NCBI RefSeq assembly: GCF_904849725.1
Contig: NC_058524.1
Span: forward strand, 27,373,001 to 27,437,000
Reading direction: 5' to 3'
Source of the DNA: Hordeum vulgare subsp. vulgare
Lineage: Eukaryota > Streptophyta > Magnoliopsida > Poales > Poaceae
DNA length: 64,000 bases
Shown here: piece by piece, positions 1-9,926 of the stretch
How the letters are laid out: every line of letters starts with the position of its first letter
Position numbering within the stretch: the stretch's first letter is position 1
Made by a program: the position numbers and the translations under genes
The notes under the pieces: model-generated
Told to the model about the DNA's origin: nothing
The model's input: the letters and a program-made list of their open reading frames with translations, nothing else
Database searches by the model: none

Positions 1-77
1 ATCTTTTCATAACTATTTGGTTCATTTATTGTTTATGACAATTATGATGACCAACATGACATATATTTTTAATCTAG

Positions 78-431
78 GAGGTATGTGAATCGGAAATTCC
101 AACCCACCTAGAAATGCTTCTCGAGAAGTTAACTTTGGTTGAAAAAGAAAACAAATACTTGAAGGAAAAATTGAAAATAATTGAGGATAAGAATATGGAA
201 ATGGAGTTGCATGTTGCCGAGGTCATTGACGATCGCAAGATGAAGATGGATGCGATGCGGTTGAAGATGGATGCAATGCGCTTGAAGATGGATGAAATGC
301 GCTTGAATATTAGGAATATTAGAAAATATGCCATTGATAAAGAGGCTTGGTATCATTATGTTGTTGGGTCAATTGTTACCTTACTTGCGATTTTGATCGC
401 GTTTGTTGTTGCATTTAAATGTTTTACATAG
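78..431 (+). CDS. Last exon of a CACTA-associated coiled-coil protein with C-terminal membrane anchor
   Basis: An AG splice acceptor at 76-77 opens a frame that runs to the stop at 429-431; the rest of the gene lies before the window. The first 75 or so codons are rich in Lys, Glu, Leu and Met and read as a continuous coiled coil. A hydrophobic segment near the C-terminus (VVGSIVTLLAILIAFVVAF) is a single predicted membrane span, followed by only a few residues. The motif EAWYHY just before the span recurs in proteins encoded next to grass CACTA transposases, as I recall that family. The function is unknown. The ATG at 114 is an internal Met rather than the true start. Confidence 0.6.
   Translation, partial: EVCESEIPTHLEMLLEKLTLVEKENKYLKEKLKIIEDKNMEMELHVAEVIDDRKMKMDAMRLKMDAMRLKMDEMRLNIRNIRKYAIDKEAWYHYVVGSIVTLLAILIAFVVAFKCFT
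240..302 (+). repeat. 21-bp in-frame tandem repeat, 3 units
   Basis: Three 21-bp units (240-260, 261-281, 282-302) with few differences encode the heptad KMDAMRL/KMDEMRL three times. The repeat extends the coiled coil without breaking the frame. Confidence 0.85.
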
Positions 432-601
432 TTGTACGTTATTTTATGAGAGAACTTTATGTATTTATTTTTCAATAATAACATTTGATCACTATTGTGC
501 TTTGATTTTAATGTGATGATGAACTTGTATTAATTTGGTCATTTCTCTATTCATTTTGTTCTGTAATGGTTTTTTGATATATGCTTAATTTCATAATAGA
601 G

Positions 602-664
602 ATGAACCGCCAATGGATATACGGTGACCAACGCACTTTGGAATACATTACGAACTGGAACTAA
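602..664 (+). pseudogene. Start of a CACTA (TNP2-type) transposase gene, truncated
   Basis: An ATG at 602 opens MNRQWIYGDQRTLEYIT, which resembles the N-terminus that I associate with grass CACTA transposases (M-D/N-R-x-W-M/I-Y-G). The frame stops at 662-664, after 20 codons, and the 337-bp tandem array begins at about 681 where the transposase body should follow. The remainder of the gene is absent, so element A cannot supply its own transposase from this copy. The identification rests on a short match and is tentative. Confidence 0.45.
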
Positions 665-680
665 TGCCCGAGTCGAAAAG

Positions 681-2473
681 GATTGTAAATTAATGATGTG
701 GCTTTGAATGGTGCATTTTGAACATAGAAAAACTATGGAGTTCAAATAAGTTCAAAAAAAATGAAATCCCTTTGTAACAAACGAGTTTCCGTATGAAACC
801 CTGATACTTCAAAAGAGATTGTCCGTTTTGTACACGAAGTGCATCCAGTTTTTGCCGTAACCCTCTCAACTTTCTCGCACATGCTATGTGGGTGAAATGA
901 TGATACCATGCCAACTTGGAACCTTTTTAGAGTTCATTTCAAATGTTTTTCGATTTCATGGTCTTATAGCTCATAATAATCAGTAAATGCATGAAAAATA
1001 ACAAATAAAGTCAGAATTGCTTGTAAATTGATGATGTGGCTATGAATGGTGCATTTTGAACACAGAAAAACTATGGAGTTCAAATAAGTTCAAAAAAATG
1101 AAATCCCTTTGTAACAAACGAGTTTTTGTATGAAATCGTGATACTTCGAAAGAGATTGTCCGTTTTGTACACGAAGTGCATCTAGTTTTTGCCGTAACCC
1201 TCTCAACTTTCTTGCACATGCTATGTGGGTGAAATGATGATACCATGCCAACTTAGAACCTTTTCAGAGTTCATTTCAAATGCTTTTCAATTTCATGATC
1301 TTATAGCTCAAAATAATCAGTAAATGCATGAAAAATAACAAATGAAGTCAGAAAGGGTTGTAAATTGATGATGTCGCTTTGAATGGTGCATTTTGAACAC
1401 AAAAAAACTATAGAGTTCAAATAAGTTTAAAAAAATGAAATCCCTTTGTAACAGACGAGTTTCTGTATGAAACCCTGATACTTCGAAAGAGATTGTCCGT
1501 TTTGTACACGAAGTGCATCCAGTTTTTGCCGTAACCCTCTCAACTTTCTCGCACATGCTATGTGGGTGAAATGATGATACCATGCCAACTTGGAACCTTT
1601 TCAGAGTTCATTTCAAATGCTTTTCAATTTCATGGTCTTATAGCTCAAAATAATCATTAAATACATGAAAAATAACAAATGAAGTCAGAAAGGGTTGTAA
1701 ATTGATGATGTGGCTTTGAATGGTGCATTTTGAACAAAGAAAAACTATGTAGTTCAAATAAATTCAAAAAAATGAAATCCCTTTGTAACAAACGAGTTTC
1801 CGTATGAAACCCTCATACTTCGAAAGAGATTGTCCGTTTTGTACACGAAGTGCGTCCAGTTTTTGCCGTAACCCTCTCAACTTTCTCGCACATGCTATGT
1901 GGGTGAAATGATGATACCATGCCAACTTGGAACCTTTTCAGAGTTCATTTCAAATGATTTTCAATTTCATGGTCTTATAGCTCAAAATAATCATTAAATG
2001 CATGAAAAATAACAAATGAAGTCAGAAAGGGTTGTAAATTGATGATGTGGCTTTGAATGGTGCATTTTGAACACAGAAAAACTATGCAGTTCAAATAAGT
2101 TCAAAAAAATGAAATCTCTTTGTAACAGACGAGTTTTCGTATGAAACCCTGATATTTCGAAAAAGATTGTCCGTTTCGTACACGAAGTGCATCCAGTTTT
2201 TGCCGTAACCCTCTCAACTTTGTCGCACATGCTATGTGGGTGAAATGATGATACCATTCTAACTTGGAACCTTTTCAGAGTTCATTTCAAATGCTTTTCA
2301 ATTTCATGGTCTTATAGCTCAAAATAATCATTAAATGCATGAAAAATAACAAATGAAGTCAGAAAGGTTGTAAATTGATGTTGTGGCTTTGAATGGTGCA
2401 TTTTGAACATAGAAAAACTATGGAGTTCAAATAAGTTCAGAAAAATGAAATCCCTTTGTAACAGACGAGTTTC
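681..2473 (+). repeat. 337-bp tandem array, about 5.3 units
   Basis: The landmark GATGTGGCTTTGAATGGTGC recurs at 695, 1033, 1370, 1707, 2044 and 2380, giving periods of 336-338 bp. Units differ by a few per cent and by small indels, and the sixth unit is cut off at about 2473 by a CCGGGACTAAAG repeat. Minus-strand ORFs of about 70-88 codons recur once per unit, but only because of the repeat. Diverged copies of the same unit occur at 34770-35570 and 50250-51545. Confidence 0.9.
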
Positions 2474-2680
2474 CGGGACTAAAGATCCAGCGAAACCACG
2501 TGGCGTGACGCGCAAACACGTGGCATGCCGCATATGTTATTAGTCCCGGTTCAGGACAAAAACCGGGACTAAAGATCCAGCGAAACCACGTGGCGAGCCG
2601 CGCAAACACGTGGCATGCCGCATATGTTATTAGTTCCGGTTTTAGATACGAACCGGGACTAAAGGATTGCCTATATAAAC
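2473..2680. repeat. 90-bp CACTA subterminal-type repeats with TATA-like box
   Basis: CCGGGACTAAAG recurs at 2473, 2563 and 2653 (period 90), each followed by CCACGTGGC and AACACGTGGCATGCC motifs and paired with inverted TAGTCCCGG. A TATA-like CTATATAAAC lies at 2671-2680. The layout closely matches the 5' end of CACTA C (56162-56440), so this stretch may be the 5' end of a second element folded into A. Confidence 0.6.
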
Positions 2681-2729
2681 CCTCCCCCCTCCCACCCCTC
2701 TCCTGTGTTTTTGGGCGTTGAGGTGTGAG

Positions 2730-2930
2730 CATGCATGCCATGCTCTTGCCACTCTAGCTCATGCATATGAGAGAAGAAGAATGCCGGCTGTTGTTATGGG
2801 GGTCACTCTTCCTTCTTCTCCTTGTGCTAGATATTTGTTATGCATTAGGGGAAGAAGGAATAGCGACCATCATCGACGGTCGAAAAATCAGTTGAGGGAG
2901 TGTCCACCATATATGAGAGAAACTTTAATA
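2730..2930 (+). repeat. Shared CACTA 5' module
   Basis: This stretch, with the core CTTCTCCTTGTGCTAGATAT, a TGCATTAGGGGAAG motif and ATCGACGGTCGAAAAATCA, is repeated in inverse orientation in CACTA B (35571-35720) and in diverged form twice in CACTA E (54060-54350). It lies beside the 337-bp array in both A and B. The 78-codon frame across it has no recognised domain. Confidence 0.6.
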
Positions 2931-3360
2931 GCAAAAATAATTATCATAAAATAAAATAAATAAGTAATTATAAACAAAATAAAATAAAATAAAATAAATA
3001 AGTATTTTGTTGTAAGTACAAACAAAACAAAATAAGCTAACTAGCACTTTGAATTTAAGTAGAAACAAAACAAAATAAATAAAATAAAAAATATTCAGTA
3101 AATGCAACTAAAATTATCAAAGTATTTTCTGTGAAAAATAATTAAAAGCAAAAAAAATTCATAAAGAACTTTTTTGTTAGAAACTTTAATGGCTAAAAGA
3201 ATTATCATAAAATAAAAAAAGTAATTAGAAACAAAAAAATAAAAAAAATAAGTATTTTGTTGTAAGGAGAACAAAACAAAATAAGCTAACTAAGCAAATA
3301 AACAAAACAAAAATAAAGCAAAAAACAAAACAAAAATAATGGAAAAAAATTAAAAAAATA
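2931..3360. repeat. AT-rich low-complexity tract
   Basis: The tract is made of AAATAAAAT, AACAAAACAAAAT and related short motifs, with a roughly twofold repetition (GTATTTTGTTGTAAG at about 3002 and 3252). No gene is seen. Confidence 0.7.
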
Positions 3361-3599
3361 GATGTTCCTCTTCACGTTGCACCCGCGGCGGAGCTTATAA
3401 ATAGGCTCGGAAGCCCTTCGCTTGGCGAGGTGGGACTAAACATTCAACTGCACCACGGCTATGGCAGGCAACCGGTACCAATGCAAAAAAGAAATAAAAT
3501 AAATAAAGCAAAAAATAAAACAAAAAAAAACTAGGAAAAAAATAAAAAAATTGCCACCAACTCGGCCGCCACGGCGTGAATACGACTAGAAACCCATCC

Positions 3600-4230
3600 A
3601 TTGCCCATGATTCAGGCCCGCAGTAGGCCCAGAAGGCCCATCAGGCAAAGCATTAGCAAGTAGGCCCGTAAGCCTGCAGTGGAGAGGAGCTCGAGAGGGG
3701 TGCGGCGGCGGGGCTTATAAACCACTGCGCGCCCCTCTCAACTAACGAGGCGGGACTAAACTTTGGCTGCGACGCGGGCAGCACAAGGGCCTTTGGTACC
3801 GGTTCGTGGCACCAACCGGTACCAATGCCCACCCTTTAGTCCCGGTTGGTGCCACCAACCGGGACCAAAGGTGGCTTTGCTATATAAGCCAGCAGTTGTG
3901 AAAATTTCGTCAGTTTTTCGATTCCTCCGACGACGCCGCCACGCTGCCCGAGCTCGCCGTCGTCGCCCCTGCCCCCGACCACGCCGCCGTTGCCCGGCCC
4001 GACCACGCCGTCGTCGCCCTGCCCCCCGACCACGCCGCGCGCCCTCGTCGTGCCTCTACCGCGCCCCTACCCGCCCCGTCGACGTCGTCGCCGCCCTTTG
4101 CCCCGTCGATCGCCATCGCTCCTGCCCCGACCACGCCGCCGTCGCCGCCCTCTACACCGACGCAGGCGCCGTGCCTCTCCTTGGTCAGGCCGGCGCCGCC
4201 CACCCTGTCCTCTCCTTTGTTCATATAAAT
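3600..4230 (+). promoter_or_regulatory. Promoter-like and GC-rich 5' region of the Ulp1-like gene of element A
   Basis: Inverted repeats around 3790-3870 pair ACCGGTTCGTGGCACC with CACCAACCGGGACC. A TATA-like CTATATAAGCC lies at 3880-3890 and a second, GGGCTTATAAACC, at about 3711-3723. From about 3930 to 4200 the sequence is rich in CCG/GCC triplets and reads as a 5' leader rather than as a conserved protein, although all three frames are long and open because of the composition. The assignment to the gene that starts at 5385 is inference from order and strand. Confidence 0.4.
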
Positions 4231-4389
4231 GATGATTTGTTTTTGCATTTTTATAAAAATGTATATATGTATGTATGTTCTGTGTGCATGTAAAATTTAA
4301 ATTTTTAGTACATTTGGGTACATTTTAGGTTAGTTTTATCTATATATGTTCTCTGATTTAGTACATTTTAGGTTAGTTTCATTTTTAGA

Positions 4390-4800
4390 AAAGTTTTATA
4401 TATATAGGAAAAGAAGGAGGAAGGAAGAAGGAAGAAGAAGAAAAAGTTTTATATATGCAAAAGTTACATTTTTAGAAAAGTATTATATATAGCTAGGAAG
4501 ATAACGAAGAAGAAGAAAAAGAATGAGAGGAGAAAAAGGAACATAAGAAGAGGAAGAAAGGAGAAGAAGAGGAGAGGAAGAAGAGGAGAAATAAATAAGA
4601 AGAGGAAAAAATAAGAAAAAGAAGAGGAGAAGAAGAAAGGAATAGAGGAGAAAGAAGAAAAGAAATCTATTTTTTTTCTTCTTTCTCCTCTATTCCTTTC
4701 TTCTTCTCCTTTTTTTTCTTCTATTTTCTCTTCGATTGCTTCTCTTCTATTCCTTTCTTCTTCTCCTCTTTTTATTTCTACTTTTGTCTTCTTATTTTTT
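4390..4800. repeat. Polypurine/polypyrimidine tract with long hairpin
   Basis: Bases 4400-4660 are almost purely GAA/GGA-type, followed by a TTC-rich mirror. Within it 4625-4668 and 4672-4713 form a nearly perfect inverted repeat (GAGGAGAAAGAAG against CTTCTTTCTCCTC) with a very short loop. A third related block lies at 4740-4775. The apparent 248-codon minus-strand frame here is a product of composition. Confidence 0.75.
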
Positions 4801-5280
4801 ATCGGGTATGTCGTTGTCGATATACCCCCTCCCGATCGAACTTCAACACGAGGGGGGGGGGGGTACCGATATACCCCCTCCCCGATAACATTATTTTCCC
4901 ATGTATATGTATGTCGCGTCGTTGTCGATATAACCCCCTCCCAGATAACTTCGACATGAGGGGCGGTCGATATATGTACCCACTCTCTATCGTGATAACT
5001 TATACCACGGGAGCACCCGCCTCGGCCCTCTCGCTCGACCAAAACTCTGGAGGACACCCAAACCCTAGAGAAAAAACGATGTTGGTCTCCTACCCCCTCC
5101 TGCCGCGCCCCTACCCGACAAACTCTCTCGAGGCCACCCAATTTTACCAAGTTAAAAGAGCGTTGTCGTAGAGGCCACCCCAAACCCTTGAAGCGTTGTG
5201 TCGAGGCCACCCAAACCCTTGAAGCGTTGTCTAGGCCACCCCAAACCCTAGAGAAGCACTGTCGAGGCCACTAACATGAT
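4800..5280 (+). repeat. Leader with short direct repeats
   Basis: GATATACCCCCTCCC-type units recur near 4820, 4869 and 4927, and GAGGCCACCC...AAACCCTTGAAGCGTTGT units recur near 5130, 5171, 5204 and 5235. This resembles the repetitive leader or intron of a CACTA gene. No protein is recognised. Confidence 0.5.
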
Positions 5281-5384
5281 TCCTTATTGTGATTAGCTAG
5301 CTAGTTCTACGTTTGCCACTAATATATATCCATCTGTACCATGTTTGAATAATAATTGACATGTTGTAAATATTTGCAGAAACT

Positions 5385-8064
5385 ATGGATCACTCCTGAG
5401 ACAAAGAGGAAGAAGCGATGTTGGGGGAGATAATTGCACAAGGAAGTGATGTCATTGCGTCGTTTCTCAGAGAGACCAATGGTCTGGAAGGACCGGGTGA
5501 AGAAGAGGGCTATGTTCATGATGATCTAGAAGGACTGGGTGAAGAAGAGGGCGTTCATGATGATCTGGAAGGACCGGGTGAAGAAGAGGGCGTTCATGAC
5601 GGCTCCGTTGACGGAACCGAGTCCGGCCAGGTATATATATATTAGTTAAGCCCGTGCTGACTAGTTAATTGATGCATTCATTGTTTTCATATGTACACAT
5701 ATTAATTAACTCTTGTCTTTCTTCTTTTTTCTCTAGCCCTCCGGATCGATCTCAACTTCGGTAAAGAAACGAGGCCCGAAGAAAAAGTTGCGCTCGGATG
5801 AAAGGTTTGAGATCACAGCAATCGCGCGCAATGGCAAGCCGATTGAACCCATCCGGACAAGGGATGCATTTCGTGCTCAGTTCGGGGTTCTTGTTAGGGA
5901 CAAGATCCCGATCAGTATCCAGCAATGGTTAAAGCCAAAGAAGGAAGACCCTGAGGTGCCGACGTCTTATGTCTCCGATAAATAGAAAAAAGATCTTTGG
6001 ACAACGCTTAAGGAAAATTTCACCCTACCGCCAGAGGAGGATCCAGAGAAGCGAGTTAAAGAGGAATTGATCAAGTCTCATGCTCTTAAGAAGATGGCAT
6101 AACTATTCAGGAGGTGGAAGAATGAGCTGGAAACGTTTGTCGACAAAGAAGAGACACCAGAATTCACCGGCCGGTTTGAGAAGATCAGAGATCAATGGCC
6201 CGCATTTGTGGCCCACAAGACATCGGAAAAGAGTAAGAAGATGTCAGCGACAAACAAGAAAAATGCTGCGAAGAAGAAGCATCACCATCGCACGGGGTCA
6301 GGTGGTTACCTCAAAGCCCGACCTTTGTGGGACAAGGCTGAGAATGACCTGATTGCTAAAGGGGTCGAACGAGAGACATTGAGATGGCCAGACCGTTGCC
6401 GGACTTGGTTCTTCGGGGTTGGCGGAACCTTGGACCCTGTATCAGGGGAGTGCGTTTGGACGGAAGAGCAACTGCGAATACCCGTCAGGAAGCTTCAGCA
6501 CTATATCGCCGCAGCACAGGAAGGGGCGTCCATTCCAGACAGAGAGAATGACGAGCTCACAATGGCCCTCGGGAATCCTGAGCACCCTGGACGAACACGA
6601 GGCACGCCAAGCTCCCTTCCGTGGAAGGCTGGGTTTCCGGACGCAGGGGGTTACAAAATCTAGGAAAGGAGGAAGAAAGCGGAGCATAGCCAACTGCAGG
6701 CGCAACACGAAAGGGTACAAGGGCTAGAGGAATGAGAAGCAGATCGCAGCAAACGACCTACCGAAGCTTCCCCTGAAGCTACCCCGCCATCTCAGCGGAG
6801 AAGCAGCGTGGCTTCCACCGAGCAGACTCAGCAGCTGGAGCTTGTCTTCACGTGCTACCCCGTGGATGCTATCACGGAGTCTCAACATTGCTACCTTATG
6901 ACGCAATGGATGACATTCAAAGTCAAGGCGGCTGTTGGCTCTGTTATACCTAATGAACCTAGCTCAACCTACCACGGCCAGCCGATTCTAGAAGGATATG
7001 CTAGGGTGATGGTGGATCGAATAACAGAAGGATTTGAGGACCTTGAGCTTGACCACCCTACGGGTGAAGGGGAGATTCGGCTGGGTTCTTCTCTGAAGAC
7101 TCCATGCCTATGGCGGAAGGAGCTCATCCACCTTCCGAACTAGACGCCTCCGCCTCCGCCTCCTCCTCCGGCGAGTCAAGGCCTGCCTCCTCCTCCGCCT
7201 CCTCCGGCGAGTGATCAGGGCACTCAGCCTCCTTCTCCGGCGCGTGACGGCACTCCTCCTCCTTCTCCGCCTGCGCCAGCGCGCCCGAGCAGCCAGCTGC
7301 CTCCTCCTTCTCTGCCTCGTCAACAAGGGCTGAGGAGACCCGCCGCCGCTCCGGCTCCTCCGGCGTGTAGTCCTTCTCCCCCGCCTGGTAAGAAAGGAAA
7401 GACACTCGCAGCCGCTCCGTCTGCTCCGATGTGTAGCAGTACAACCAGAGGCAGGCAATACAAATACGGTCCTTCTCTGAAGCCTCTAGAGAAGTTACCA
7501 TACGAGAGGAGCCCGGAGGAAAACGAGAAGATCGTGGAAGCCGAAGTGAAGAACTTCTTTGAAGGGGTGAAAGCAAAAAAAACATCCACCTCCGGAGGAG
7601 AAGATAGATCCGGTAAAAGCAAAGCGTACTCTGGCTGCCCTGAAGAAACCACCAAAGTCTTCGACAAAAGGCAACTATAAGCGCATTATTACAAAGTCAT
7701 TTATCGAAGCACAGCGGTCGGGAAGTACTGTCAGTGATCAAAGGTTAGCAGAACGACAAGCTGGGAAAAAAGTTGCGCAGCTCGGCGAACAAGCGAACCA
7801 ATCGTTCCCCCCGCTCAAGGTGTCTAGCGATATCGTCGCTAATCATCCGGGGATCTTGTTGCCCGGTACCAATCCTGCAGATTACCTGCCCGATGATGCA
7901 CATTTTGATTTATTGGAGGTGGACGAACACAAATACGTGTACGGAAAGCCTCTCGTCAAAGATGAAAGATCTCTAACAACGATGATGCGAAGATTCCATG
8001 ATTGGTACATAAAAACTTGCAAAGAGTGTGGGGGGAGTAATATTTTGACGCCGGGAGTTAGATA
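5385..8064 (+). pseudogene. Ulp1-like (C48) protease gene of CACTA A, N-terminal part
   Basis: The likely start is the ATG at 5385 (MDHS), followed at once by a TGA at 5397; the open frame resumes at 5418. Exon 1 contains three or four repeats of the acidic motif GPGEEEGVHDD and ends at a GT donor at 5631. Exon 2 starts after CTCTAG at 5737 and encodes a basic KKRGPKKKLR stretch and a conserved helical region. In the same frame there are stops at 5983, 6100, 6661, 6732 and 7141. A Pro-rich linker follows (7141-7390). A one-base slip in an A run near 7575 moves the frame. The sequence is cut at 8064 by copia copy 1 and resumes at 16995. This N-terminal part is transposon cargo of unknown role, the catalytic domain comes later, and the gene is dead. 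Confidence 0.75.
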
Positions 8065-9874
8065 TGTTGGGGAACGTCGCATGGGAAACAAAAATTTTCC
8101 TACGCGCACGAAGACCTATCATGGTGATGTCCATCTACGAGAGGGGATGAGTGATCTACGTACCCTTGTAGATCGTACAGCAGAAGCGTTAGAGAACGCG
8201 GTTGATGTAGTGGAACGTCCTCACGTCCCTCGATCCGCCCCGCGAACAATCCCGCGATCAGTCCCACGATCTAGTACCGAACGGACGGCACCTCCGCGTT
8301 CAGCACACGTACAGCTTGACGATGATCTCGGCCTTCTTGATCCAGCAAGAGAGACGGAGAGGTAGAAGAGTTCTCCGGCAGCGTGACGGCGCTCCGGAGG
8401 TTGGTGATGATCTTGTCTCAGCAGGGCTCCGCCCGAGCTCCGCAGAAACGCGATCTAGAGGAAAAACTATGGAGGTATGTGGTCGGGCAGCCGTGAGAAA
8501 GTCGTCTGAAATCAGCCCTAATTGCTCCATATATATAGGACGAGGGAGGTGGACCTTGCCTTGGGGTCCAAGGGACCCTCAAGGGGTCGGCCGAGCCAAG
8601 GGGGGGAGGACTCCCCCCCCCAAACCGAGTGGGACTTGGTTTGGTGGGAGGAGTCCCCCTCCCTTCCCACTTCCTCCCTCTTTTTTTTCTTTTCCTTTGA
8701 TTCTTTATTCTTGGCGCATAGGCCCCCTTGGGGCTGTCCCACCAGCCCACTAAGGGCTGGTGTGTCTCCCCAAAGCCTATGGGCTTCCCCGGGGTGGTTG
8801 CCCCCCCCGGTGAACTCCCGGAACCCATTCGTCATTCCCGGTAACTCCGAAAACCTTCCGGTAATCAAATGAGGTCATCCTATATATCAATCTTCGTTTC
8901 CGGATCATTCCGGAAACCCTCGTGACGTCCGTGATCTCATCCGGGACTACGAACAACATTCGGTAACCAACCATATAACTCAAATACGCATAAAACAACG
9001 TCGAACCTTAAGTGTGCAGACCCTGCGGGTTCGAGAACTATGTAGACATGACCCGAGAGACTCCTCGGTCAATATCCAATAGCGGGACCTGGATGCCCAT
9101 ATTGGATCCTACATATTCTACGAAGATCTTATTGTTTGAACCTCAATGCCAAGGATTCGTATAATCCCGTATGTCATTCCCTTTGTCCTTCGGTATGTTA
9201 CTTGCCCGAGATTCGATCGTCAGTATCCGCATACATATTTCAATCTCGTTTACCGACAAGTCTCTTTACTCGTTCCGCAATACAAGATCCCGCAACTTAC
9301 ACTAAGTTACATTGCTTGCAAGGCTTGTGTGTGATGTTGTATTACCGAGTGGGCCCCGAGATACCTCTCCGTCATACGGAGTGACAAATCCCAGTCTTGA
9401 TCCATACTAACTCAACTAACACCTTCGGAGATACCTGTAGAGCATATTTATAGTCACCCAGTTACGTTGCGACGTTTGATACACACAAAGCATTCCTCCG
9501 GTGTCAGTGAGTTATATGATCTCATGGTCATAGGAATAAATACTTGACACGCAGAAAACAGTAGCAACAAAATGACACGATCAACATGCTACGTCTATTA
9601 GTTTGGGTCTAGTCCATCACGTGATTCTCCCAATGACGTGATCCAGTTATCAAGCAACAACACCTTGTTCATAATCAGAAGACACTGACTATCATCGATC
9701 AACTGGCTAGCCAACTAGAGGCATGCTAGGGACGGTGTTTTGTCTATGTATCCACACATGTAAATGAGTCTTCATTCAATACAATTATAGCATGGATAAT
9801 AAACTATTATCTTGATACAGGAATTATAATAATAACTATACATTTATTATTGCCTCTAGGGCATAATTCCAACA
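8065..9874 (-). repeat. 3' LTR of copia copy 1
   Basis: 1,810 bp bounded by TG...CA on the plus strand. It adjoins the polypurine tract at 9875-9887. A plus-strand frame of 82 codons (9136-9384) recurs in the other LTRs, is antisense to the element, and is not considered a gene. Confidence 0.92.
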
Positions 9875-9889
9875 GTCTCCCACTTGCAC
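9875..9889 (-). other. Polypurine tract of copia copy 1
   Basis: Read on the minus strand, GCAAGTGGGAGAC directly precedes the 3' LTR start TGTTGG, as expected for the plus-strand primer of reverse transcription. Confidence 0.85.
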
Positions 9890-9926
9890 TAGAGTCAATA
9901 ATCTAGCCCTGACATCATCATGTGAG

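Noticed and set aside
681..2473. CRISPR array or centromeric satellite
   Set aside because: The units are directly adjacent without unique spacers, the sequence is eukaryotic, and the array is short and tied to a transposon.
690..2533. Series of 70-88-codon minus-strand frames
   Set aside because: They recur once per 337-bp unit and are a by-product of the tandem repeat.
3763..4293. Long plus-strand frame (176 codons) and shadow frames in the GC-rich region
   Set aside because: All frames are open because of CCG/GCC triplets, the products are Arg/Pro or Ala/Gly low complexity, and the frame starts inside a CACTA repeat.
4464..5210. 248-codon minus-strand frame
   Set aside because: It is produced by the purine-rich tract and hairpin, encodes Glu/Lys/Ser/Phe low complexity, and lies antisense to the Ulp1-like gene leader.
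7108..7667. Arg-rich and Glu-rich minus-strand frames
   Set aside because: They are antisense shadows of the Pro-rich linker in the Ulp1-like gene.
8418..8872. Overlapping Pro/Gly-rich frames in the LTRs on both strands
   Set aside because: They overlap each other in the G/C-run region of the LTR, change between copies through run-length differences, and have no domain.
9136..9384. 82-codon plus-strand frame repeated in the LTRs
   Set aside because: It is antisense to the retrotransposon and conserved only because the LTRs are recent copies.
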